This document shows, piece after piece, positions 9,333-18,164 of a DNA stretch of 64,000 nt. The stretch is taken from NCBI RefSeq assembly GCF_900129725.1, contig NZ_FQWQ01000001.1, forward strand, positions 1,798,001 through 1,862,000. The letters run 5' to 3'. The DNA comes from Chryseolinea serpens (GTDB lineage Bacteria > Bacteroidota > Bacteroidia > Cytophagales > Cyclobacteriaceae). The notes beneath the pieces were generated by a model. The model saw nothing but the letters and a program-made list of their open reading frames with translations, had not been told where the DNA came from and made no database searches. A program made the position numbers and the translations under genes. Numbering within the stretch: position 1 is the first letter of the stretch; every line of letters begins with the position of its first letter.

Positions 9333-10112
9333 ATGAACATGAAACGTTCTGGCTTATACCTTTTTGCTTGTTTCTTTCTGACCGTCTGCGCTCCGTCCAT
9401 CGCCCAGGATTATTTAGTGACGGTGACGGGCGATACCATCCGGGGGGAGCTCAAACCCCTTACGTTCGGGATGGACAAAAAAGTGCAGGTCGTTGGCGCC
9501 GATAAAAAGAAGACAACCTACCCCATGTTCCAGGTGCGCACCTATAAATGGAAAAATGACTTCTATCAACCCGTGAAGGGTCCCGACGGCTATGCGTTCA
9601 TGAAAGTGATCAAGTCGGGCTATCTAAGCTTATTTGCCTATCAGCTGCCCAATCAAGTGACCTACGATGGACAATTTCTTTTGAAAAAGGATGGCAAGAG
9701 CACCGAGGTCCCGAACCTGACCTTTAAAAAGGCGATGAAGAATTTCCTGGAAGACTGCCCAACCGTGGCCGACCGGATCGACCATGACGAGCTGAACAAG
9801 AGAGACCTCTATCAGATCGTCGACGAATACAACGCTTGTATTCAGTCCAAAACGGTCGATCACGGCAAGATCATCGCCCAGCGGGCGGTTGCCGAGAAGA
9901 AACTTTCCGCCTGGGATGTGCTGGAAGAAAAAGTGAAAGGCGAAGCCGATTTTGAGGGCAAGGCCAATGCACTGGAGATGATCCAGGACATCAAGGGCCG
10001 GATCTCGCGGGCCGAAAAGATCCCCAATTTCGTCCTGGAAGGGTTGAAGAGTTCGCTCACCCAAGACACCTTCAAGCAACCGCTGGAAGACGCACTGAAA
10101 GAACTCAACTAG
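9333..10112 (+). CDS. Secreted protein of unknown function
   Basis: A 259-residue protein with a clear signal peptide (MKRSGLYLFACFFLTVCAPS, cleavage probably after IAQ). The mature start, DYLVTVTGDTIRGELKPLTF, is a beta-rich module seen in many Bacteroidota exported proteins of unknown role, followed by a mostly helical C-terminal half (NFLEDCPTVADRI onward). No lipobox or sorting domain is present, so it is probably periplasmic. A second ATG lies 6 nt downstream. TATCTTTC upstream is one mismatch from a -7 element. It overlaps the 3' end of the convergent DoxX gene by 8 nt. Confidence 0.75.
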   Translation: MNMKRSGLYLFACFFLTVCAPSIAQDYLVTVTGDTIRGELKPLTFGMDKKVQVVGADKKKTTYPMFQVRTYKWKNDFYQPVKGPDGYAFMKVIKSGYLSLFAYQLPNQVTYDGQFLLKKDGKSTEVPNLTFKKAMKNFLEDCPTVADRIDHDELNKRDLYQIVDEYNACIQSKTVDHGKIIAQRAVAEKKLSAWDVLEEKVKGEADFEGKANALEMIQDIKGRISRAEKIPNFVLEGLKSSLTQDTFKQPLEDALKELN

Positions 10113-10506
10113 CCTTCTGCAACGAGCGGATGCGCGACAAGATCTTGTCTTTGTCGTGTATCAGCACGTAGAGGCTGCACAGCGTGACGGCCAATGCCAG
10201 GCCGAACAGGTAACCATGATCGCCCTGCACCGCGATGCCGAGCAGGGTCAGGTGCATGCCGAGCGCTCCCACCATCAATCCCAACGCCAGTCCGGCTCCC
10301 AGCCACGCAGTGGCCGGCACCACGATGAGTATGGCGGCAATCAATTCCATGACGCCCACCCCAATCCTGCCCCACGGTTCCATGCCCACGGTGGTGAAAA
10401 TGTAGACCGATTCCGCGGAAGCGGTAAACTTAAAAAACAAGGTTTGCAGCATGATGACCGCCGCCAAAAGGCGCGCGATCCAGTACACGACCGTGGCAAT
10501 TTTCAT
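10105..10506 (-). CDS. DoxX-like membrane protein
   Basis: A 133-residue protein with four predicted membrane helices. It shows typical DoxX-like features: YWIARLLAAVIMLQTLFFKF in helix 1 and a GRIGVGVMELIAAILIV helix 2. Members sit in the inner membrane; some are linked to quinone or sulfur redox chemistry, but this clade has no defined function. The frame extends upstream without a good start, and the ATG at 10504-10506 gives the canonical N-terminus MKIATVVYW. It is divergent from the Rieske oxygenase gene. Confidence 0.85.
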   Translation of the reverse strand: MKIATVVYWIARLLAAVIMLQTLFFKFTASAESVYIFTTVGMEPWGRIGVGVMELIAAILIVVPATAWLGAGLALGLMVGALGMHLTLLGIAVQGDHGYLFGLALAVTLCSLYVLIHDKDKILSRIRSLQKAS

Positions 10507-10613
10507 AGCGAAAGGGGTTTGTTGACGGGATAAATGTAACCGAATAATTGAAAGTGGACTGTCAGATAAGCGACAAGGATTTAGTATTTTGCTTGCAAGC
10601 CAAACCTCCACTC

Positions 10614-11696
10614 ATGACTCCCTTCCACGTCCACCCGGATATTGCGCAGGCAAAAACCATTTCCACAGATTTTTATCTCGAACCGACTTACCTGGAGCTT
10701 TCCAAAGAAAAGATCTTCGCCAACACCTGGCAGCTCATCGGCGACACCGACCAGGTGAAGGATCCGGGATGGGCCACGCCGGTGAACCTGCTGGAAAAAT
10801 TCCTGGACGAACCGCTGCTCCTTTCGCGCGACAAAAAGGGCGATCTCCATTGCCTGAGCAACGTCTGCACCCACCGGGGCAACCTTTTGGTAGAACGCCC
10901 CTGCAAGATCAACGACATCCGCTGCAAATACCACGGCCGCCGCTTCCACCTGGACGGCAAATTCCTCTCCATGCCCGAGTTCAAGGAAGTGGCCAACTTT
11001 CCCTCGGAGGAGGATGACCTGACCAGGCTTCCGCTTTATCAGTTTGGAAAATGGCTGTTCACTTCCCTTCACCCCAAATTCGAAGCCGATACATTTTTAG
11101 GTCCGATGCTGGAGCGCGTAGGCTGGATGCCGTTCCAGGATTTTCAATTCCGCCCGGAGCTATCGCAAGACTACAAGGTGGATGCACATTGGGCGCTGTA
11201 TTGTGAGAATTACCTCGAGGGCTTCCACATCCCCTTTGTGCACGCCGGGCTCAACGCCGTGATCGACTATGGAAACTACACTACCGAAATCTTTCCATAC
11301 TCCAATCTGCAAATCGGCTATGCAAAAGGCGACGACGCAACCTTCGACCTGCCTCCCTCCTCCCCTGACTTTGGAAAAAAAATCGCAGGCTATTACTTCT
11401 GGGTTTTCCCCAACATGATGTTCAACTTCTATCCCTGGGGACTCTCCATCAACATTGTGCGCCCGTTGGGGGTGTCGCGGTGTACGGTTTCGTTCCTGTC
11501 GTATGTGTGGGACGAGAACAAGCTTCGCCAGGGTGCGGGAGCCGACCTGCATCAAGTGGAAATGGAAGATGAAGACGTGGTGCAACATGTGCAAAAAGGA
11601 ATTCGCTCAAGATTCTATAAACACGGACGCTATTCGGTGAAGATGGAAAAGGGCACACACCATTTTCATCGCCTGTTGGCTGAATTTTTAAATTGA
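10614..11696 (+). CDS. Rieske non-heme iron oxygenase, alpha subunit type
   Basis: A 360-residue aromatic-ring-hydroxylating dioxygenase/choline monooxygenase-type protein. The Rieske [2Fe-2S] ligands are visible: C85-x-H87 (CTHRG) and C104-x2-H107 (CKYHGRR), with the usual 16-residue spacing. The catalytic domain has CENYLEGFHIPFVH, the expected region for the mononuclear iron histidines. The substrate is unknown, and no dedicated reductase lies next to it, although a PaaE-type reductase is encoded at about 55 kb. The ATG at 10614 is chosen over an upstream non-ATG start. It is followed after 7 nt by an APC permease, suggesting that a permease imports the substrate. Confidence 0.9.
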   Translation: MTPFHVHPDIAQAKTISTDFYLEPTYLELSKEKIFANTWQLIGDTDQVKDPGWATPVNLLEKFLDEPLLLSRDKKGDLHCLSNVCTHRGNLLVERPCKINDIRCKYHGRRFHLDGKFLSMPEFKEVANFPSEEDDLTRLPLYQFGKWLFTSLHPKFEADTFLGPMLERVGWMPFQDFQFRPELSQDYKVDAHWALYCENYLEGFHIPFVHAGLNAVIDYGNYTTEIFPYSNLQIGYAKGDDATFDLPPSSPDFGKKIAGYYFWVFPNMMFNFYPWGLSINIVRPLGVSRCTVSFLSYVWDENKLRQGAGADLHQVEMEDEDVVQHVQKGIRSRFYKHGRYSVKMEKGTHHFHRLLAEFLN

Positions 11697-11703
11697 AGAC
11701 CGG

Positions 11704-13140
11704 ATGTCGTCACCCCAAAAATTAAAACCCACCCTGGGCTTGTGGACCAGTATCGCCATCGTTGCGGGCGGGGTGATCGGCTCGGGCATATTTATGAAGC
11801 CCGCCTTTATGGCTTCGCAACTGGGCTCGCCCCTGTGGCTGGTGGCCGTTTGGATCTTCGCCGGCGTGATCACGCTCTTTGGCGCCCTGAGCAACGCCGA
11901 AGTGGCCGCCATGATCCCGGAAACGGGTGGCCAATACATTTTCTTTGAGAGAATGTACGGCAGCTTTGTGGCCTTTTTGTATGGATGGTCCGCCTTCATC
12001 GTATTCAACACCGCGGGTGTGGCTTCGGTGGCCTATGGCTTTGGCATCTACCTGGAATACTTCATCCCCCTGCCGCGCTTCAGCCCGGACATAGAAAAAG
12101 CAGTGGAGGTCTACATCCCGTTCATCGGATCGATGTATCCGCTGGAAAACATCGGGGTGAAGTCGGTCACCATCCTGGTGGTGTTGGTGCTCACGTGGGT
12201 AAGCTACCGGAGCACGCGATCGGGTGGCAACCTGCAGGTGGTGTTCACCATCATGAAGATCGCCTTGCTGACATTGTTGGTTTTTGGATTATTTTTTTCG
12301 TCGGAAGGAAACATCACCAATCTTATTACGCCTTCCGCCAGCATCCATCCCGAGGGCTGGGCTTTCGTGGGCGCCCTGGTGGCGGCCATGTCGGGAGCGT
12401 TTTGGGGATACGATGGTTGGAACAACATTACGTTCATCGCCGGCGAGATCCGGGAACCCCAGCGCAACATTCCCCGCAGCCTTTTTATTGGATTGCTCAT
12501 TTGCATCATCACCTATACGGTCATCACGCTGAGCTTTCTGTATGTTTTACCGATCGATGCCATGGCGCAGTCAGGTATGGTGGCGTCGGATGCAGCACGG
12601 GTGGTGATGGGCACCTTGGGCGGCGGCATCATTGCTTTCATGGTGATCATCTCAGTCATCGGCGCCACCAACGGCAACATCCTGCCCGTAGCCCGGGTGT
12701 TCTTTGCCATGGGGCAACAGAAACAATTTTTTGGGTGGGTAGGGAAAGTACATCCCAAGTATGGCACACCCGGCAATGCCTTGGTGATCCAGGCCCTTTG
12801 GACGGTCGTGCTCATTCTCAGCGGTTCGTTCGACATGCTCACCGACATGCTGATCTTTGTGAGCTGGGCTTTCTATGGGTTGAGTGCCTTTGGCATCTTT
12901 GTGCTGCGGAGGAAAATGGCTCATGTGGAGCGACCTTATAAAGTGTGGGGATATCCCATCGTGCCGGCGGTGTTTGTTTTGTTCTCGACCTTTTTTGTGG
13001 TGGCTACGTTGTGGATGGATATCTATAACTATGCGATTGGGAAAACGCATCTGATCAACTCTTTACTGGGGTTGTTTTTGACGGCGACAGGTATACCGTT
13101 GTATTGGTTGTTTAGAAGGCGATACGGAAAGTCATTTTGA
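11704..13140 (+). CDS. APC superfamily amino acid/polyamine permease
   Basis: A 478-residue protein with about 12 hydrophobic helices. The first has the signature GGVIGSGIFMKP typical of the amino acid-polyamine-organocation superfamily, and later FWGYDGWNNITFIAGEI matches the helix 6 region of basic amino acid permeases. It resides in the inner membrane and probably moves an amino acid or amine by proton coupling or exchange. It is likely co-transcribed with the Rieske oxygenase 7 nt upstream, so the permease may supply that enzyme's substrate; this is inference from position only. Confidence 0.92.
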   Translation: MSSPQKLKPTLGLWTSIAIVAGGVIGSGIFMKPAFMASQLGSPLWLVAVWIFAGVITLFGALSNAEVAAMIPETGGQYIFFERMYGSFVAFLYGWSAFIVFNTAGVASVAYGFGIYLEYFIPLPRFSPDIEKAVEVYIPFIGSMYPLENIGVKSVTILVVLVLTWVSYRSTRSGGNLQVVFTIMKIALLTLLVFGLFFSSEGNITNLITPSASIHPEGWAFVGALVAAMSGAFWGYDGWNNITFIAGEIREPQRNIPRSLFIGLLICIITYTVITLSFLYVLPIDAMAQSGMVASDAARVVMGTLGGGIIAFMVIISVIGATNGNILPVARVFFAMGQQKQFFGWVGKVHPKYGTPGNALVIQALWTVVLILSGSFDMLTDMLIFVSWAFYGLSAFGIFVLRRKMAHVERPYKVWGYPIVPAVFVLFSTFFVVATLWMDIYNYAIGKTHLINSLLGLFLTATGIPLYWLFRRRYGKSF

Positions 13141-13145
13141 ACCGC

Positions 13146-13171
13146 CTCGCCTTCGCTAAAGCTTCGGCGAG
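13146..13171. repeat. Short inverted repeat between convergent genes
   Basis: CTCGCC at 13146-13151 pairs with GGCGAG at 13166-13171 around TTCGCTAAAGCTTC. The words resemble small intergenic palindromes that recur in Bacteroidota genomes. It sits between the convergent permease and menC genes and lacks a good T-tract, so repeat is a better label than terminator. Confidence 0.5.
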
Positions 13172-13198
13172 TAAAGAAAGGCGCAAATGATTTCACAC

Positions 13199-14269
13199 CT
13201 ATTCACTCAAATAGATATATCCATCTTTCACCGTAAGATTGGAAGGAACATTATTCTCGTAAATCATCCCCGTGCCTAGCCCTTGCGGAAGGGTTATGGG
13301 ATAGTTTGCTGTGAACTGGCAAATAGCATTCAGGCCGACGTTGGATTCCAACGCAGAGGTGATCCACCATCCGATGCCAAGGCTTTCCGCAATAGCGATC
13401 CATTCCTGGCAGCCGGTCATTCCCCCATGAAGCGTCGGCTTCAAAATGATGAACTGCGGACGGAGGCGCGTCAACAGTCCTATCTTCTCTTCTTTGACCT
13501 CCACACCGATAAGTTCCTCATCCAACGCAATGGGAATGGGCGACTCCCGGCACAACTTCTCCATTTCCGGAAGGCCCGGTTTGATCGGCTGCTCGATGGA
13601 CTGGATCTTCAACCGCGCCAATTCATGCAAGCGCGACAAGGCTTCGTCTACTTTGAAAGCGCCGTTGGCATCCAGCCGTATGGTGATGTTCTCCCGGAAA
13701 TAGCGCTTGCGCAGGTAGTCGATCACCTCGCACTCGCGGTCGAAGTCAAGCCCACCCACTTTCAGTTTGATGCAGCGAAATCCCTGCGCCACCTTGTCGT
13801 TGATCTGGCTCATCATAAAGTCCAGGCCGCCCATCCAGATGAGACCGTTGATGGGAATGCGCTGGCCCTCGAGTAAACCGTTTCGGAAAATGATCTTCTT
13901 GCCTCCGTTCATCAGGTCGAGCCATGCCGTTTCGATCGCAAAACGAATGGATGGATAGCCCGCCGGCACCAAGGTCAGCGCTTTTTGCAGCACGGGGTTG
14001 GCCAGGGATGGCGATCCTTGCAGGTCCTGGGTGGAAATGTGGTGCGGGAGTTGGGCCAGCACGTCGGCGAGCACGGTCTCAAAGTCCGGGCGATCGTCGG
14101 TGCTGAGCCCCGGAAGCGGGCCACATTCGCCAAGGCCGGCGACGCCGGGTTGGGCATCGTCCCAAAGTTTTACAAACCATGAGAGTTTATCTTTCATCAA
14201 TCCCCGCGAGGTACGGGCATTGAAGCTGAAACGAAAAGTTTCCTGCGAATAGGATGTCTGTAGCGCCAT
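13199..14269 (-). CDS. menC: o-Succinylbenzoate synthase
   Basis: An enolase-superfamily enzyme of 356 residues that dehydrates SHCHC to o-succinylbenzoate in menaquinone synthesis. Catalytic residues are in place: K168-x-K170 (IKLKVGG), metal ligands D200 (RLDANG), E226 (IEQP) and D250 (ALDEEL), and K277 (ILKPTLHGG). The C-terminal SALESNVGL is characteristic of MenC rather than muconate cycloisomerases. The ATG at 14267-14269 is preferred to a TTG 9 nt upstream. No other men gene is nearby. It is divergent from queA with 60 nt between the starts. Confidence 0.88.
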   Translation of the reverse strand: MALQTSYSQETFRFSFNARTSRGLMKDKLSWFVKLWDDAQPGVAGLGECGPLPGLSTDDRPDFETVLADVLAQLPHHISTQDLQGSPSLANPVLQKALTLVPAGYPSIRFAIETAWLDLMNGGKKIIFRNGLLEGQRIPINGLIWMGGLDFMMSQINDKVAQGFRCIKLKVGGLDFDRECEVIDYLRKRYFRENITIRLDANGAFKVDEALSRLHELARLKIQSIEQPIKPGLPEMEKLCRESPIPIALDEELIGVEVKEEKIGLLTRLRPQFIILKPTLHGGMTGCQEWIAIAESLGIGWWITSALESNVGLNAICQFTANYPITLPQGLGTGMIYENNVPSNLTVKDGYIYLSE

Positions 14270-14306
14270 AGGCAACAATGATCTGCTAAAAATAAGGTTT
14301 TAGAAT

Positions 14307-14314
14307 TAACTTTG
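14307..14314 (+). promoter_or_regulatory. Bacteroidota -7 promoter element for queA
   Basis: TAACTTTG matches the consensus TAnnTTTG exactly and lies 15 nt before the queA ATG, an appropriate distance. It also argues against a TTG start at 14312 that would fall inside the element. A -33 TTTG is not evident. Confidence 0.55.
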
Positions 14315-14329
14315 AACCCTTTATCAGGC

Positions 14330-15520
14330 ATGGACATTTCCATCAGCAACTATACCTACACGCTTCCCCCGGAACGCATCGCGGTCTATCCGCTGGCCAA
14401 CCGCGACCAGTCGAAGCTGCTGTTCTACGACCAGGGCACCATACATCACCAAGTCTTTTCATCGCTTCCCGATCTTTTACCGGCCGATACACTCCTGTTT
14501 TTCAACGATACCAAAGTGATCCCCGCGCGGCTTCACTTCCAGAAAGATACGGGCGCTGTCATCGAGATCTTTTTGCTGCACCCGGTGCTCCCTTCAACGC
14601 TGGTCATGGAAGCCATGCAGGCCCACCATCACTGTACGTGGCAATGCACACTGGGAAACCTGAAGCGCTGGAAAGACGAGCCGTTGTTCAAAACGTTTCA
14701 CGGCATCACCTTAAAGGCCACGCTGCGCGATCGCGAGGCAGGGTTGGTGGAATTTGAGTGGGCTACCGACCATTCTTTTGCTGAGGTCGTGAACCTCGCT
14801 GGAGAGACCCCCCTGCCCCCCTACCTCCACCGCAAAGCCGAGCAAGCCGACCGCGAGCGCTATCAAACGATCTACTCCCACCACGAAGGCGCCGTGGCCG
14901 CCCCAACGGCAGGACTGCATTTCACACCGGCCATCTTCGACCAACTCAAAGCCAAGGGCATTGCGCACGACTTTGTCACACTCCATGTGAGCGCAGGAAC
15001 CTTTCAGCCTGTGAAAGTGGAAAATGCCGTGGAGCATGTCATGCACAACGAACAGGTGGTGGTGACCCGGGACAACCTGGATCATCTTTTGTCGGGAAGA
15101 TATATTGTTCCTGTGGGCACCACTTCGATGCGGACGTTGGAAAGCTTGTATTGGTATGGCGTGAAATTATTGAAGGACCCGCAGGCTGTGTTTGCGATCT
15201 CACAACACGAAGCCTATACGGCCGCAGACCACCGGCCTACTCGCGATGAAGCGCTACGGGCTGTGGTTGACTATATGGATCGGAATCAGTTGGAATTACT
15301 GACAGGGGAAACGTCAATCTACATCATGCCGGGCTATACGTTCCGCGTATGCGAAGCGTTGATCACCAATTTTCATCAACCCGGTTCAACCCTGATCCTG
15401 CTGGTAGCCGCCTTCATCGGCGAAGACTGGCGCAAAGTCTATAACGAATCGCTCGCCAACGGTTATCGATTCCTCAGTTACGGTGATAGTTCTTTATTGA
15501 TCCCGCGTACGAGAAGCTAA
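14330..15520 (+). CDS. queA: S-adenosylmethionine:tRNA ribosyltransferase-isomerase
   Basis: QueA converts preQ1 at position 34 of certain tRNAs to epoxyqueuosine. The 396-residue product has the family pattern: YTLPPERIAVYPLANRDQSKLL near the start, FFNDTKVIPARL, GETPLPPYLHR, AAPTAGLHFT, HVSAGTFQPV and a C-terminal TNFHQPGSTLILLVAAF. A short insert-like region near residues 90-150 is less conserved. The start at 14330 follows a consensus promoter element. It is convergent with the PorE-like gene across a perfect hairpin. Confidence 0.95.
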   Translation: MDISISNYTYTLPPERIAVYPLANRDQSKLLFYDQGTIHHQVFSSLPDLLPADTLLFFNDTKVIPARLHFQKDTGAVIEIFLLHPVLPSTLVMEAMQAHHHCTWQCTLGNLKRWKDEPLFKTFHGITLKATLRDREAGLVEFEWATDHSFAEVVNLAGETPLPPYLHRKAEQADRERYQTIYSHHEGAVAAPTAGLHFTPAIFDQLKAKGIAHDFVTLHVSAGTFQPVKVENAVEHVMHNEQVVVTRDNLDHLLSGRYIVPVGTTSMRTLESLYWYGVKLLKDPQAVFAISQHEAYTAADHRPTRDEALRAVVDYMDRNQLELLTGETSIYIMPGYTFRVCEALITNFHQPGSTLILLVAAFIGEDWRKVYNESLANGYRFLSYGDSSLLIPRTRS

Positions 15521-15521
15521 G

Positions 15522-15584
15522 CTTTGCGTTCTTTGCGCCTTTGCGGTTAAAAACTTCTACCGCAAAGGCGCAAAGAACGCAAAG
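15522..15584. repeat. Perfect 26-bp inverted repeat (hairpin between convergent genes)
   Basis: The arms 15522-15547 and 15559-15584 are exact reverse complements over 26 bp, with an 11-nt loop (TAAAAACTTCT). The arms are built from CTTTGCG words (TTTGCGTTCTTTGCGCC). It lies 2 nt after the queA stop and 10 nt before the stop of the convergent OmpA-type gene, so it may serve as a bidirectional transcription stop, although no T-tract follows directly. The sequence looks like a dispersed intergenic repeat. Confidence 0.9.
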
Positions 15585-15593
15585 GAACAGCCG

Positions 15594-17924
15594 TTATTTT
15601 ATCTCGGAGAGAGCATTAAGATCGACGATGTGGACTTCTACGCGGCGGCCTTCTTCTTTTGAAGCGCTCTGGTCTTTGGTGGCACCATAACCTTTAGCAA
15701 CGATCCTGCGCCGAACGACGCCTTTGTGATTGATATAGTCAAGCACGGAGATCGCCCGCTTGTTGGACAAGTCGCGGTTCATTTCTTCGGTACCTTCCGC
15801 GGAAGCGAAACCAAGGATCTCTATCCCCAGGTCGGGGTTCTTGTTCAACTCGGCCAGGATCACATCCAACTGCGCGTTGTACTGCGCTTTCAGGTCGCTC
15901 TTGCCGGCGTCGAAATATATTTTTGCACTCTTGGCCAACACGGCCTTGTCGATCACCGACGTCTTTTTAGCCGTCTGTCCCTTTTGTTTCATGATCTCCT
16001 CATTCACCATGAAGGTAGGCAACGAAAAGATGGTCTTGCCGTCTACCTGCTTTTGCTCGAACTTGCTTTCGTCGCTTTCGTCATAGTAGTAGGTGCGTGT
16101 AGCCATCTCGATGCGTGAGTTCTCTTTTTCGTTGAAGTTCACTTCTTCGATGGGGTCTTTCATCTGGATGAGGTCGGTCAGGTAGTTGATACCATCCTTA
16201 TCCTGCGCGGCCATGAGGTCGAGCATCATGTCGTAAACATCCACGTTGCCGCCTTGCACCAGTTTGGCCTCGTGCGTTTTGCGGAGGTCGGCTTTCACAT
16301 CGCTGTCGGTATCGTAGAAGGCGTTCTTCACCTGCACTTCCTGGCCCACGACCACGTCGAATTGCTTGATGGTCTTGAGGCTCACCATTTGATACAGCTC
16401 GTAGAAATAGGTCTGGTTCGGAATGTTGATGTTCAGCGTGTAGGGCAGGAAGCCTTCGGACTCGATCACCATGTCGTAGTTTTTCGAGGGCGGCAGGATC
16501 ACGAGGTAGTTACCGGTCTCGGGATCGGGGTCGTATACGAAGTCGAGTTTTTTGTCCGTTTCATTGTCGATAAGGTAGATCTTTGTCGGCATGGGCTTGC
16601 CGGTTTCTGCATTCAGGATCTTTCCCTTGATCATCGTCAGCGGGATGTTGGCCGATTCTGCCGGCAGGTCGATGTAGTAAATGTCCTGGCCTCCCATGCC
16701 GCCTTTGCGGTCGGAAGAAAAGTAAGCGCGTGTTCCGTCGGCAATGAGCGTGAAGTAGTTGTCGTTCACTGTGGTGTTTACGGGGTAGCCCATATTTTCC
16801 GGCGATGTCCATTTGGTGCCCACCATGCGGGTCACAAAAATATCGCGTCCGCCCATGGAGTTGTGGCCATCCGAGGTAAAGAACAGGGTCTTTTGATCGG
16901 GGTGGATGAACGGGGCGTCTTCGTTGGCCTTGCTGTTCACTTCGGGGCCCAAATTAACCGGGTTGCTCCATGAACCATTGGCCTGCAAGGTGGTTTTATA
17001 AATGTCCAACCCACCCTGACCGCCCAGCCGATCGCTGGCGAAGTAGATCGTTTTGCCGTCGGGGGTGATGCTGGCGGTCGACTCCAGGTATTTGGGGGTG
17101 TTCAGCGAAGGCGTGATGAGGCTTGGCTTCGACCACGCGTCGCCGGCCCTCGAGATCTGGTACAGCCCGCCGGGATCGGTGGCGCCGCCCATGAAGATGA
17201 GCATCTTCTGGCCATCGGCCGAAATACCCGCAGTGCCTACGTTGTAGTCGTGGGCGATGGGCACTACTTTGGGTTCTGACCAGGCCCCATTGATGTTGTA
17301 GGTGATGTATATTTCTTCAATGAACTTATCGCCCGTGCGGGTCTTGCCCGTGTTGGGACGGAGGGCGGTGAAGGCCATCACACTCTCGTCGGCCGAAACC
17401 ACCGGATTGTATTCCGTGTATTTTGTGTTGATGATGGAATTGAAGTGGGTAACCTTAAAATTGCGGGGCACCGACATCAGGGCGATGGCGTTGTGGCAGG
17501 TTTGGATCGCTTCATCGGCTTGCGCCATGACCTTCTTGTCGGCTTTGCTGCTTACTTCCCGGAACTTGGTAAAGCTCTGTACGGCATTTTGCAGGCTCTC
17601 GTCTTTTAGATACATCGTGCCCAAATCGTAATACAACGAGGCCGGCATGTCCTTGCCATTTTTCAGCGCATATTCGAAATAGGGAATGGATTTGATCTGT
17701 TCGTCGGTTTCAGGCGATTTCTGGTAGCACACGCCCGTCTTGTAATAGACGAGGGGGCTTTTTTCGCCGGCCTGTATGGCCGCCAGGAACTTGGGAAGGG
17801 CTACGTCATAGCTCCGGACACTGAAATAGTGCTCGGCATCCGCCAGCGATTTGCTGTCCTGGGCCTGGAGGGCGATCACTGAAAAGAATAATAACCAGTA
17901 AAGCAGATTGACCTTTCTTGTCAT
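15594..17924 (-). CDS. PorE-like OmpA-family protein (TPR, propeller, CRD, OmpA)
   Basis: A 776-residue exported protein with a signal peptide ending near LQAQ. In order: TPR-like helices (about 25-150), PD40/WD40-like propeller repeats with FASDRLGGQGG, FFTSDGHNSMGGRD and YFSSDRKGGMGG (about 170-420), a carboxypeptidase-regulatory-like domain (GKILNAETGKPM, about 425-510), and an OmpA peptidoglycan-binding domain (IYFDAGKSDL to the end). This order matches PorE of the type IX secretion system, but here no lipobox is seen and the protein is longer, so it could be a paralogue. It is divergent from the six-gene operon at 18.2 kb. Confidence 0.88.
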   Translation of the reverse strand: MTRKVNLLYWLLFFSVIALQAQDSKSLADAEHYFSVRSYDVALPKFLAAIQAGEKSPLVYYKTGVCYQKSPETDEQIKSIPYFEYALKNGKDMPASLYYDLGTMYLKDESLQNAVQSFTKFREVSSKADKKVMAQADEAIQTCHNAIALMSVPRNFKVTHFNSIINTKYTEYNPVVSADESVMAFTALRPNTGKTRTGDKFIEEIYITYNINGAWSEPKVVPIAHDYNVGTAGISADGQKMLIFMGGATDPGGLYQISRAGDAWSKPSLITPSLNTPKYLESTASITPDGKTIYFASDRLGGQGGLDIYKTTLQANGSWSNPVNLGPEVNSKANEDAPFIHPDQKTLFFTSDGHNSMGGRDIFVTRMVGTKWTSPENMGYPVNTTVNDNYFTLIADGTRAYFSSDRKGGMGGQDIYYIDLPAESANIPLTMIKGKILNAETGKPMPTKIYLIDNETDKKLDFVYDPDPETGNYLVILPPSKNYDMVIESEGFLPYTLNINIPNQTYFYELYQMVSLKTIKQFDVVVGQEVQVKNAFYDTDSDVKADLRKTHEAKLVQGGNVDVYDMMLDLMAAQDKDGINYLTDLIQMKDPIEEVNFNEKENSRIEMATRTYYYDESDESKFEQKQVDGKTIFSLPTFMVNEEIMKQKGQTAKKTSVIDKAVLAKSAKIYFDAGKSDLKAQYNAQLDVILAELNKNPDLGIEILGFASAEGTEEMNRDLSNKRAISVLDYINHKGVVRRRIVAKGYGATKDQSASKEEGRRVEVHIVDLNALSEIK

Positions 17925-18164
17925 ACAGATTAAAATTTAACCTCAATACTACAAAGAATAAACACGAGCCAACAGGGATTTTTAGACAGAACCTTACAAG
18001 CGGTGACGTTATCCCGAATTTGGTCCCAGCATTTTGTACCCGCGTTTAGCAATTGAACCCCGCCATGCATACCCCCGTCCTATACGCTGAGGCAGCCAAA
18101 AAAATGGTAGTTTATAGGATTTTTGTTGGAATATAAGCAATTTTAGGGGTAATGGGGGAAATCT

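Noticed and set aside
13199-14269. Mandelate racemase or dipeptide epimerase
   Set aside because: The KxK and SALES motifs with the spacing of D200, E226, D250 and K277 fit o-succinylbenzoate synthase best, although enolase-superfamily assignments from sequence alone carry some risk.
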